33,433 bases of DNA, taken from Gemmataceae bacterium (GTDB taxonomy: Bacteria > Planctomycetota > Planctomycetia > Gemmatales > Gemmataceae). The DNA is taken from contig JADLBT010000390.1 in the NCBI GenBank assembly GCA_020847555.1, forward strand, positions 1-33,433, given 5' to 3'. The notes beneath the pieces are model-generated. The model saw only the letters and a program-made list of their open reading frames with translations. It made no database searches and was not told the origin of the DNA. Made by a program: the position numbers and the translations under genes. Positions 6,796 through 14,994 of this stretch are shown here, piece by piece. Position 1 is the first letter of the stretch, and each line of letters opens with the position of its first letter.

Positions 6796-9700
6796 TCACT
6801 GCCGCTGCGCGGGCGTCAGCCGGATCGAGCGCAGGTCGATCAGCGCTCCGCGGATCGGTCCCACCGAGCGCATCACCAGCGGTTGCCGCCCCGGTTCCAG
6901 GCGAATCGTTCCGACCGTCACCCCGCGATAGGTGTCCCAGCTGCCGGTGGAAGCAACCTTACCACTCACGGCCTCCTTGCCCGCGCGCAGCTCGAACGTG
7001 TTGCCCGCCGTGCTCGGGTGGCACGCATGGTCGAGGCGCACGTCATAGCGCCCCGCCCTCGGCACCTCGACGGTCCAGACAGCGTGATCGTCCGGACTGC
7101 TCCAGTAGCCCAGGTTGCCGTATTGCTTCTCGTAGACGAGCTTTGGCCCGTAGATCTCGCAGTTGCCGGCGGTGAGGAGCAGCATGCCGTTGTCGTCGGG
7201 ACGCACCACCTCGGGGCGGTTGCCCTCGAATGCCTTGCGCTTCGGCAGCGGCGTGTTCGAGCGGATGAACGCGAGCAGGTCCGCCATTTGCGGTACGGTC
7301 ACGTCGGCCTCGAGTCCCTCGGGCATCGCCGACTTGCCGGTGCTGATGAGGTCGTCCAGGTCGGAGCGCAGCAGGGCATGCTTCTTGCCGTCGGCGGCGA
7401 CAAGGGTAATGCTGTTGCCAGCCTCGCTGGCAAGCAGGCCGACGAAGGTGAGCCCGTCCTTCGTGGTGGCGACGTAACTGAGGTAGCGGGCCTCGACGGC
7501 CTGGTTCGGGTCGAGGATGGCGGTCAGCAGCGCGTCGGCGGACTTGTCCCGCAGTGCCGCCAGGTCCGGACCCACCTCCTGGCCGACCCCGCCGAGCTGG
7601 TGGCAGGCGGAACACATCTTCTTGAACACCTCCAGTCCGCGGACCGCGTCCCCCTTCACGGTCAGGGCAGGTCGATACGTCTCGATCAGCTTCTGCCGGT
7701 CCTTGTCGATGCCGGCCGCGAGGAGTTTGCCAGCGCGGTCCCGAATCGCGCTGTCCTTGTGCTCCAGGAGGCGTTGCCGGCGGGCGGCGTCGATCTCGAA
7801 GGGGAGAAGCTGCTTTTTCTCGACCGCGTCGAGGACCGCTTTCACCGAATCGGCGCGGGCGAGCAGGGCGTCGAGCGCCTGGGCACGCAATCCCGGCGGG
7901 TAGCGCTTCCAGCCGCGCAGCAGCAGTGCGGGCACGTCGGCGCCGCGCAGTTTGCCCAGCGCAGCGGCGGCGGCGCCCTGGATCGCTTCCGGCGTTTGCG
8001 GCGTCAGCAGGGCGGCGAGCTGTTTGCGGTCCTCCTCGTGCCTGTCGAACCCGCGCCCGAGCAGCCGTAGCGCGGCCATGCGCTCCTCAAGACCCGCAGC
8101 CGGATCTCCAGCAGTCGTGCGAGCGAAGGCGAAAACGCGCGCGACCTTGTTCATCGCCTTCGCGATATCGAGGCTGGCGATGCCCGCCTGGGCGATGCTC
8201 ATGTTGCCGAGCGAGTCCAGGTAACCGGCCAGCGTTTGCAACTGCGTGACGCTGTACTTGCCGTTTGGCCCAGGCGTGGCGGCGAAGGTCAGCAGCGCCA
8301 CGGTGCCCTGATTGTTACCGAGAGCCCTGCCCAACCGGATGAGTTCTGCCAGGACCGTGGGCGCAACGGCGTTGCCACTTGCCGTCGCCGCGCGGATGAT
8401 CGCCGAGGAGTTGGCCTTGTTCACCGAGCTGAGGATCGCCGCCAGGTGGTAGCGATCGCTGCCGTCCTTCAGAAGGAGCCGGCCGAGCAGTTCGCCCGCC
8501 TGGGGATCGGCCCACTCGCCCAGCGACGCCGCCAGCTGCAAGCGCACCTGTGCATCGGCGTCGTCCACCAGCTTGCCCAGAGCGGCGGGCAGATCCGGCA
8601 CCTTGTCGAAATGTCCTTCACACAACCGGATCGCGTGGCGGCGCACGCCGGGGTGCCTGTCCGCCAGAGCGCGACGGAGCAGTTCGGGCCGCAGGACGCC
8701 GAGGCCATCCAGGGTGCAGAGCGCGTGCAGGCGGGCCAGGGGACGGTCAGCGCCCAGCGCGACCTTGCCCAGGATCGGGATGGCAGCCGGATCCTTCCTC
8801 TGGATGAGCAGCATCTGGGCCATATCGCGTTGCCAGCCGTTCGGGCTGTCGAGCGCCGCGACCAGGCCGGCCGTGTCGAGTTTGTCGAGACGCGGGATGG
8901 CGCGCGGCTTCACGCCGACCGGGGCAACGCGGTACAGGCGCCCCATGTCGTGGCCGGCGCGCAGGTCGAGCTTCCTCTGCCACTCCCTGGGGATCCACTG
9001 CGGGTGCTCGATGACGTGGCGATACATGTCGGCCACCCACAGCGCCCCGTCCGGGCCGGTCCGCAGCATCGTCGGCCGGAACCAGTTGTCGCTCGACGCG
9101 AGGAACTCCGACTTCTCCTCGTCGGCAGCGCGGCGGCTGGTGAAGGTGACGCCCCTGGGCGTCATGATCTCACGGTGGACGAGGTTGTGGACCGGCTCGC
9201 TGACGAACGTGTTGTTCGCAAACGCCGGGCCGAAAAGATCATCGCGGTAGACGATCGGGCTGCACGCGGAGGTGAAGCGGTTGAACGCGAAGAAGTCGTT
9301 GAAGCGCGTCAGCGTGCGGCTGATCGGGTAGACGGGCGCGACGCCCGGCTTGACCGACACCGGCACACGCGGATCGGGCGGCGTCAGGTACTTGTTGCGG
9401 CGCAGGTAGTGGTCGGCCAGCGCGAAGTGCCACATCGGGTTGCTGTTGTTACCGCCGAACCAGTTGCCCCAGTCGTCGCGGTTGCGACCGAATTGCGTCA
9501 ACCCGCTCTGCAGGTCGATGTCGCCCGTGTCCGGCTTGATGCGGAAATCGCGACCGCGGATATCCACGACCTTGCCTGTCTTGACCGACCTGACGCGCCC
9601 GCCGCTGTCGCCGTTGGCGCAGTAGATCCAATTGTCGAGACCATAGACCAGGCCGTTGATACGATGCTGCTGGTTGCCCTCAGTGAAGCCGGTGTAAATT

Positions 9701-11631
9701 ACCTCCTTTTTATCCGCCTTGCCGTCGCCGTCGGTGTCCTCGGCGTAGAAGATCTCCGGCGCGCAGGCGACGAGGACGCCCTTACCCCACGGCAACACGC
9801 CGGTCGGGTAGCCGAGGTTATCCAGGAAGACGGTGGCCCGGTCGTACTTGCTGGTGCCTTTCGTGTCTTCATGGAACTTGATCTTGCCGCCGTGCTTGCC
9901 CTTGCCGTCGGTACCGAGCGGGTAGTCGCCCATCTCGACGACCCACAGCTTGCCGTCCGGCCCCCACGCGAACGCAATCGGATCCATGACCAGCGGTTCG
10001 GCCGCCATCAGCTCGGCGGTGAAGCCGGGCCGCGGCTTGAGGGCGCGCAGCGAAGCCTCGGGCGAGAGCGGGCCGGGCTGCACGTCCTTGAGCAACTCCT
10101 TGATGGAGCGGCGGTCCACGTGGTCCTTGAGCAGCGGCGTGTCCTCGTTGGACCACCACAAATGTCCGGAATGTACCCAGAACCCATTGTTGGTGCCGTT
10201 GCGCGCGATCATCGGCAAGGCGTCCTTATCGCTGCGCTTGCCCGCCATGACCTTGCGGCTCCAGCCGGTCTTCATGTCCTTGAAGAGGTAGACGCCGTAA
10301 GCCTTCTCGTTGGAGAAGACGACATCGGCTTTGCCGTCGCCATCGAGATCAATGAACCGCAGTCCGTAATCCTTCCCCGGCAGTCCAAGGCGCGCCCCGG
10401 GCGGCAGTGTAAAATCCGCCTTTTCATATCGGTAGTTATCTCCCTGGATCCTGGGGAGGACGATGGTTTGCTCCTTCTCGTTCGCGAGCAGTATAACGCG
10501 GTGGCCCAGGTCCAGGTTCTTGATAACTGTCCAGCCCTTGAAGAATAGGTTCTTCTCGTCGGTCAAATCGGAGCGTCCCGAATTCTGCCTTCCGGTCTTC
10601 AGATCGCGCAACGGCCGGCCACGCAGGTAATGCTTATCGAGCCGCTCCTGAGCCTCGCGAAAGTTGAGGAACTTGACCTTCTTACCATGCTTCGTGACCG
10701 CGTGGTCGATCAGTTCGACGATCTGGTCGTTCTTGATCCAGCCGTGCGGGTGGAAGACAAGGCAGAAGACGCCCTGCTTGATGACGGTGCAGTCCAGCGC
10801 CGCCTTCCAGTCGGCCACCGTGCGCGGGTTGTTCGGCTTCTGCAGGTGCTGCGCCGACCAGTCGCTTGGCGTCACGCACGGGAACTCCCAGCACAGCCGG
10901 CCGATCACATACGGATACGGATAGTCCTCGATGTAGTTGACGAACGTCCGGTCCGTCGGCAGGTAGCGGCGGAAGCGCTCCGAGCCATCGGGATTCAGCA
11001 CCAGGTCGCGCGGCAACTCCGGGTCGCTGGCCGTGAAGACGTTGAACACCGACGTGTCGATGGTCAGGAAGTTGCCCTTCGTCGTCGTCTTGTTGAAGAT
11101 CTCGGCCCAGAAACGCGGGCTGGGCGTGTTGAGCGAGTCGCAGCATGGCATGCGGAACGCGACCGGCTTGCTGTTCGGCACCGCGCTCAGCAGATCGACG
11201 CACTGGTCATACGTCGCCCTGGCCTTCTCGAAACTGCCGCTCCTCCAGAACGGGCACGGGTGGTCGTAGGTGTGCGTCTCCAGGCTGACGCCCTCCTTCA
11301 GCCACGTTTGCAGCTGCGGATCCTGCGGGTCGATCCGGTTGGTCATGATGCTCAGCGCGGCCCGGCCGTCGATCTGCTTGAGGCGGCGCAGGATCGGGCG
11401 CAGGAAGGTTTCGTAGCGCCTGGTGTCGCGCATGTCGTCGATACCGAGGATGACGACCGCCTCGACGCCGTCCTCGCCGACCCACCGCGGCGTGCTCAGC
11501 TTCGGAAACGTGCGCGAGGGATAATACGGATCGAATTCGTCGAGGTGCGCCAGTCGGTTGCCGGGCGACTGGGCCGCGGCCGCGACGGGGATGAGCAGTG
11601 CGAGCAGCGACGCGAAGAGGAAGTAGCGCAT
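6796..11631 (-). CDS. Giant secreted fusion: polysaccharide deacetylase, FG-GAP, PVC propeller, HEAT, cytochrome c, CBM-like
   Basis: A 1611-residue exported protein with a signal peptide at residues 1-20, cut after AAA. Residues about 55-335 carry NodB-deacetylase-like motifs: D65-D66, the metal pair H120/H124 in HTYDH, and R160-M-P. Residues 424-440 (DLDGDGKADVVFSN) form an FG-GAP/VCBS-type calcium loop. Residues about 530-905 are the PVC N-terminal propeller (TIGR02604-like; PGFTAELMAAEPLV, WVVEMGDYP, DTDGDGKAD at 632-640). Residues 915-1300 are helical HEAT-like repeats. Residues 1328-1458 are the PVC haem-binding domain (TIGR02603-like) with C1340-SA-C1343-H1344 and a possible distal Met in SAMPEG at 1434-1439. 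Residues 1490-1607 resemble a jelly-roll carbohydrate-binding domain. It may act in extracellular glycan oxidation or deacetylation; the substrate is unknown. It is transcribed alone towards mgtE. Confidence 0.88.
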   Translation of the reverse strand: MRYFLFASLLALLIPVAAAAQSPGNRLAHLDEFDPYYPSRTFPKLSTPRWVGEDGVEAVVILGIDDMRDTRRYETFLRPILRRLKQIDGRAALSIMTNRIDPQDPQLQTWLKEGVSLETHTYDHPCPFWRSGSFEKARATYDQCVDLLSAVPNSKPVAFRMPCCDSLNTPSPRFWAEIFNKTTTKGNFLTIDTSVFNVFTASDPELPRDLVLNPDGSERFRRYLPTDRTFVNYIEDYPYPYVIGRLCWEFPCVTPSDWSAQHLQKPNNPRTVADWKAALDCTVIKQGVFCLVFHPHGWIKNDQIVELIDHAVTKHGKKVKFLNFREAQERLDKHYLRGRPLRDLKTGRQNSGRSDLTDEKNLFFKGWTVIKNLDLGHRVILLANEKEQTIVLPRIQGDNYRYEKADFTLPPGARLGLPGKDYGLRFIDLDGDGKADVVFSNEKAYGVYLFKDMKTGWSRKVMAGKRSDKDALPMIARNGTNNGFWVHSGHLWWSNEDTPLLKDHVDRRSIKELLKDVQPGPLSPEASLRALKPRPGFTAELMAAEPLVMDPIAFAWGPDGKLWVVEMGDYPLGTDGKGKHGGKIKFHEDTKGTSKYDRATVFLDNLGYPTGVLPWGKGVLVACAPEIFYAEDTDGDGKADKKEVIYTGFTEGNQQHRINGLVYGLDNWIYCANGDSGGRVRSVKTGKVVDIRGRDFRIKPDTGDIDLQSGLTQFGRNRDDWGNWFGGNNSNPMWHFALADHYLRRNKYLTPPDPRVPVSVKPGVAPVYPISRTLTRFNDFFAFNRFTSACSPIVYRDDLFGPAFANNTFVSEPVHNLVHREIMTPRGVTFTSRRAADEEKSEFLASSDNWFRPTMLRTGPDGALWVADMYRHVIEHPQWIPREWQRKLDLRAGHDMGRLYRVAPVGVKPRAIPRLDKLDTAGLVAALDSPNGWQRDMAQMLLIQRKDPAAIPILGKVALGADRPLARLHALCTLDGLGVLRPELLRRALADRHPGVRRHAIRLCEGHFDKVPDLPAALGKLVDDADAQVRLQLAASLGEWADPQAGELLGRLLLKDGSDRYHLAAILSSVNKANSSAIIRAATASGNAVAPTVLAELIRLGRALGNNQGTVALLTFAATPGPNGKYSVTQLQTLAGYLDSLGNMSIAQAGIASLDIAKAMNKVARVFAFARTTAGDPAAGLEERMAALRLLGRGFDRHEEDRKQLAALLTPQTPEAIQGAAAAALGKLRGADVPALLLRGWKRYPPGLRAQALDALLARADSVKAVLDAVEKKQLLPFEIDAARRQRLLEHKDSAIRDRAGKLLAAGIDKDRQKLIETYRPALTVKGDAVRGLEVFKKMCSACHQLGGVGQEVGPDLAALRDKSADALLTAILDPNQAVEARYLSYVATTKDGLTFVGLLASEAGNSITLVAADGKKHALLRSDLDDLISTGKSAMPEGLEADVTVPQMADLLAFIRSNTPLPKRKAFEGNRPEVVRPDDNGMLLLTAGNCEIYGPKLVYEKQYGNLGYWSSPDDHAVWTVEVPRAGRYDVRLDHACHPSTAGNTFELRAGKEAVSGKVASTGSWDTYRGVTVGTIRLEPGRQPLVMRSVGPIRGALIDLRSIRLTPAQRQ

Positions 11632-11720
11632 GGCCGAGGTTCCTGCGGGGCGGAAGGAGGCGTCTGTGCCCTGTGATGGTAGCCGCAGGATGCGCCGCGG
11701 GAAAGGGGTTAGAGAGCGCG

Positions 11721-11789
11721 AAGCCCACGAGTGGCATCCCGTGGGCCAAGTTCCTGAGACTTGGCCCGCGTAATGCCACCCGTGGGCTT
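11721..11789. repeat. Two-hairpin copy of the AAAGCCCACGGG palindrome family
   Basis: Left arm 11721-11751 and right arm 11759-11789 are reverse complements over 31 bases with a few mismatches, separated by 7 bases. The outermost 17 bases (AAGCCCACGAGTGGCAT against ATGCCACCCGTGGGCTT) differ at one position. It fills the gap between the giant gene start and the unrecognised gene at 11815-12441, on the upstream side of the giant gene. Confidence 0.8.
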
Positions 11790-11814
11790 TGAATGGTCTG
11801 GGCTGAGTGTGACC

Positions 11815-12441
11815 TTACCAGCTGACGCGCTCGGCCGCCTCGCCGACGCCGAGTCGGTAGCACAGCTGGTTGAAGGCGTCGCGGTGGCGGGCGTCCGTGC
11901 TGTGGAGGTGTTCGCCCTCGGTGATGAGCTTCAGCCTGTCGTCGCGCCGGATGCCGGCCGCACGCATCCTCTGCTCGAACGGCTTCAGGTCGTGGGCGTA
12001 CACGACGAGCAGCTTGTGCTCGTCGAACTGTACCTCGATCGGCGCGACCGTGGACAGGATCGCGACGCCGGTGCAGCCGTCATGGAGCAGCAACTCCTCG
12101 AAGTCGTAAAAGTAGCTCTTCAGGACGGGCAGGTCGATGTTCTCGCGGTACAGATCGCGGTGCGTCCCGCCGTCGCTCTCGTGGCTCGTCTCAGCGACCG
12201 CATCGACCTCGTCGCCGAGCGGATCGAGGAGGTCGAGGAACACCTCGAACAGGTTCTCACGCGAGACGGCGGCGGCCAGGACAGGAACCCTGAGGCCGTT
12301 CTTGCGATCGTGGTACGTCTCGATTCGGTAGCCCTGCCGCGGTTCGACCTGCCGCTGAAGCGACGGTCGAATGGCGTCGGTAAGCCAGAAATCGCCGTAC
12401 CTTTCCCGCTGCAGGTGGGCGCTGAATTTGTTTGTGCTCAC
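11815..12441 (-). CDS. Conserved-looking protein of unknown function
   Basis: A soluble, acidic protein of 208 residues with no signal peptide or membrane span; I do not recognise the family. It contains charged stretches such as DAIRPSLQRQVEPRQGYR and EVFLDLLDPLGDEVDAV, a DGCTGVAILS strand followed by VQFDEHKLLVVYAHDL, and several histidines (EGEHLHSTDARHRDAF) near the C-terminus. The GTG at 12441 is preferred because AGGG lies 8 bases upstream and coding-like sequence begins there. The same frame runs back to a TTG at 12552, but that extension looks non-coding. The gene follows the PP2C gene on the same strand after 244 bases, so co-transcription is uncertain. The alternating strands and conserved-looking acidic patches could suit a regulatory or adaptor role, but nothing proves it. 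Confidence 0.65.
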   Translation of the reverse strand: MSTNKFSAHLQRERYGDFWLTDAIRPSLQRQVEPRQGYRIETYHDRKNGLRVPVLAAAVSRENLFEVFLDLLDPLGDEVDAVAETSHESDGGTHRDLYRENIDLPVLKSYFYDFEELLLHDGCTGVAILSTVAPIEVQFDEHKLLVVYAHDLKPFEQRMRAAGIRRDDRLKLITEGEHLHSTDARHRDAFNQLCYRLGVGEAAERVSW

Positions 12442-12685
12442 TTGGGTCACCCTGGCTGGGCCTGGGAGGAGGAGGGTTGTGTATGCTTCCGACCGTGGGA
12501 GCGGTAGTCGATGGTCTGAAGAAGCATAGCTTGTGTTTCGCCCCGCGGCCAACCATGCACGGGAATTGTAGGCCCGGTCAAGGGGTGGGCATGAAACCCA
12601 TTGGGGACGTGGGGTTTACGCGGCCTGGACGCTTTGGGAGATGGTATTGACAGCGGGATGACCGGCGCCGGGCGTGAGCGGCGGC

Positions 12686-13903
12686 TCAGTAGCAGCGCAC
12701 CGCGACGACGGTGCAGTTGTCCGACCCGCCGCCGACATTCGCCAGCTCGACGAGTTGATTGGCGAGGGCCGTCGCTGAGGCGGGGGACTCGTTCACGGCG
12801 TCCGCCAGCATTTTCTCGCTGACGTGGGCGTGCAAGCCATCGCAGGCGACGATTAGCCAGTCGCCCCGCTGGACCGTCAGGGTCTGGGAACTGGGGTGAA
12901 TCTCAGAATGGCGTCCGACCGCCTGCAGCACCTCGTTGCGGTTGGGGTGAGTCAGCGCCTCCTGCGGGGTGATCTTCCCCATCTCGACCATGCGCGCCAC
13001 CAGCGTCTGGTCCTTCGTCACCTGGGTGACGCTGCCCTGCCGGGCGTGGTAGACGCGACAGTCGCCGACGTGGCCGAGCAGCGCCTGCCCCTCCCACACG
13101 ACGAGGACCGCCGCCGTGGCGCCCATCCCCTTGCAGGTCGGATCCTTCTGCGCCTTCTCCTGCACGGCCCGGTTGGCCGCGCGGATCGCCGCGGTGATCT
13201 GGTCCGCCAGGCCGGCGGGCGGCGCCTCCTGGCCGTGGACCGCCAGTGCGGGGGCGAGGTGGGCGAGCAGTGCGGCGCCAATGGTGCGCGTCGCCATCCC
13301 GCTCGCCTGGTCGCCGGCGTCGTACCCGCCCATGCCGTCCGCGACCACTACCAGGGCCACGTCGCGGCGCTGGTCGAGGTTAGTCGTCGTCAGCTGCAGG
13401 ACGAGGAGGCTGTCCTCGTTCCGCTCGCGGGCGAGCCCGGCCGAGGTGCAGCTACCGATGTCCAGCCGGCAGTTCCCGGGCGGCAGCGCCTGGCGCGGAA
13501 TGGGCGGCTCGCCGGAGGTGAGGGCGGCCGCGCCGGGGCCGTCCAGCTCCAGATGGATCTCGTCTTCCGAGAGCGGCCGCGGCGGTGCTCCGGGTGGGGT
13601 GTCCGCAGGCTTTTTTAACGCCCGGTACAGGTCTTTCAGGCCGCGCCAGATACCGCTGCCGACCGCCGCCTCCTCCTGCGGCGGGGGAGGGGCTGGACTG
13701 GCGGAACCGGGCGGCGCCGAGGTGGGGGCGGGTGCCGAGGCAGCCGCGCCGAGGACGGGGACGGCGACGGGCACGCCGAACGGCTGGGCACACCGGCCGC
13801 ACTTGACGGTGGTGCCGAACTGCTGTGCCTGCACCTGGCAGACGCCGCGGCAATGAGGGCACTGGACGTGAACGGCCAAGGCTGCACTCTCCGCCTGCAA
13901 CAT
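12686..13903 (-). CDS. PP2C-family Ser/Thr phosphatase with N-terminal zinc ribbon
   Basis: A 405-residue protein. An N-terminal zinc ribbon (C15-x2-C18 ... C35-x2-C38) is followed by an Ala/Pro-rich linker (about 45-145) and a complete PP2C catalytic domain (about 148-403). Metal-site motifs are all present: RNED (161-164), ADGMGG (188-193, D189), GDCR (280-283, D281), ACDGL (353-357, D355) and SDN (395-397, D396). It should therefore be an active Mn/Mg-dependent phosphatase acting on phosphoserine/threonine, for example phosphorylated STAS proteins or Hanks-type kinase targets. The ATG at 13903 is chosen because the zinc ribbon begins right after it; the frame stays open further upstream but overlaps the preceding gene. 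It lies 101 bases downstream of the REC-HATPase gene on the same strand, which supports a shared signalling pathway. Confidence 0.9.
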   Translation of the reverse strand: MLQAESAALAVHVQCPHCRGVCQVQAQQFGTTVKCGRCAQPFGVPVAVPVLGAAASAPAPTSAPPGSASPAPPPPQEEAAVGSGIWRGLKDLYRALKKPADTPPGAPPRPLSEDEIHLELDGPGAAALTSGEPPIPRQALPPGNCRLDIGSCTSAGLARERNEDSLLVLQLTTTNLDQRRDVALVVVADGMGGYDAGDQASGMATRTIGAALLAHLAPALAVHGQEAPPAGLADQITAAIRAANRAVQEKAQKDPTCKGMGATAAVLVVWEGQALLGHVGDCRVYHARQGSVTQVTKDQTLVARMVEMGKITPQEALTHPNRNEVLQAVGRHSEIHPSSQTLTVQRGDWLIVACDGLHAHVSEKMLADAVNESPASATALANQLVELANVGGGSDNCTVVAVRCY

Positions 13904-14004
13904 GTTCCTGGCGTCGGCGGGCGAACCGACCAGCAGCAAACCGCAGCCCGGCAAGCCGAGCCGGTCCCACCGCCGTTTGCCGGCCGTGGCCTCGGACCCG
14001 ATCC

Positions 14005-14859
14005 TCACCCCACTTCGGCGGCCGACCGTGCGGGCGGGAAGTATTTCACCAGCCGGACTTCGTTGCCCTTCTCGTTGTACTCCAGCGAGTCCACCATCGC
14101 CCGGGCCATCAGGATACCGAACCCGCCTTCGCGCAGCCCCAGGGCCTCGCGCATCGGCAGATGGGCAATCGGATCGTCCGGGTTGGCGGCGTGCGGCAGG
14201 TCGCGGTGGTTGAACCCCGGCCCGGTGTCGCGGATGACAATCGTCACCTTCTCCCGGTCGATGTGGTACGTCACCGTCACGACCCGGTCCACCTGGCGCC
14301 GGTGCCCCCACTCGATCGCGTTCACGCCGAGTTCACGCACCACCGTGATCAGCTGCTTTACCTGCGACTGGGCCAGCGGGGTGAACAGGAACAACGATGC
14401 CAGCAGCCGGTTCAGGTCTTCCAGGTAGCGCACGTCGCTGAGAAGCTGGAAGTGGACCTCGCCCTCGGCCCCGCGCCGCTGCAGTTCCTCGCGCCAGGTC
14501 AGTACCGTCGTCATCGCCCGACGCAGCTGCTCCTCCGTGAACGGCTTGGTGAGGTAGTGGTTGGCGCCGACCTGCAAGCCGCGCATCCGGTCCTCGTACC
14601 CGCTGCGGGCGGTCACCATGATGACCGGGATGAGGTTCGTGGCGCGGTCGAGCTTGAGCTGCTCGCAGATGTCGTAGCCGTCCATGTCGGGTAGCATCAG
14701 GTCCAGCAGGATGACATCCGGCTGTTCCTGGCGGGCGAGGGAGACGGCCGGTCCGCCGCGGAGCAGGAGGGTGGACTCGAAGCCCCAGTGATGGAGAGTC
14801 TCGACAAGGAGGTGGCCCATGTCCTCCTCATCCTCGACGATCAGAACCTTGCGCGCCAT
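14005..14859 (-). CDS. Response regulator fused to an anti-sigma-type HATPase (RsbW-like)
   Basis: A 284-residue two-domain protein. Residues 1-120 are a receiver domain with the acidic pocket around E9-D13, phospho-acceptor D53 in LLDLMLPDMDG, T83 and K105. Residues about 135-275 are a GHKL ATPase without a dimerisation/phosphotransfer domain: N box E176-LGV-N180-A-E, G1 box DTGPGF (211-216) and G2 box GGFG (245-248). This small HATPase resembles RsbW/SpoIIAB anti-sigma kinases, which phosphorylate STAS antagonists and bind sigma factors. Phosphorylation of the receiver would gate that activity (inference). The start at 14859 is preceded by a G-rich Shine-Dalgarno-like run and begins exactly at the receiver domain; an earlier in-frame ATG at 14928 would add 23 low-complexity residues. 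The PP2C gene follows on the same strand. Confidence 0.88.
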   Translation of the reverse strand: MARKVLIVEDEEDMGHLLVETLHHWGFESTLLLRGGPAVSLARQEQPDVILLDLMLPDMDGYDICEQLKLDRATNLIPVIMVTARSGYEDRMRGLQVGANHYLTKPFTEEQLRRAMTTVLTWREELQRRGAEGEVHFQLLSDVRYLEDLNRLLASLFLFTPLAQSQVKQLITVVRELGVNAIEWGHRRQVDRVVTVTYHIDREKVTIVIRDTGPGFNHRDLPHAANPDDPIAHLPMREALGLREGGFGILMARAMVDSLEYNEKGNEVRLVKYFPPARSAAEVG

Positions 14860-14994
14860 TCGGAACCCCCCTGCCCCTCTTCCCGGAGGGGCGCCCGCAC
14901 TGTGGGCGGAACTTTTGTATTCTTCCACGAACGACGCCCGGGAGCAAGGGGCTAGTGGGCGAACGGCGAGGCGGGTGTTACGGCGTGGGTCCGG

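Noticed and set aside
8236..10548. A 770-codon open frame on the plus strand, opposite the giant fusion gene
   Set aside because: The translation is low-complexity Arg/Ala/Val/Gln-rich without motifs, while the minus strand encodes recognisable domains throughout. Long antisense frames are expected at this GC content.
12594..12617. AAACCC/GGGTTT hairpin downstream of the PP2C gene
   Set aside because: Only six base pairs with a 12-base loop and no T-tract; not enough for a terminator call.
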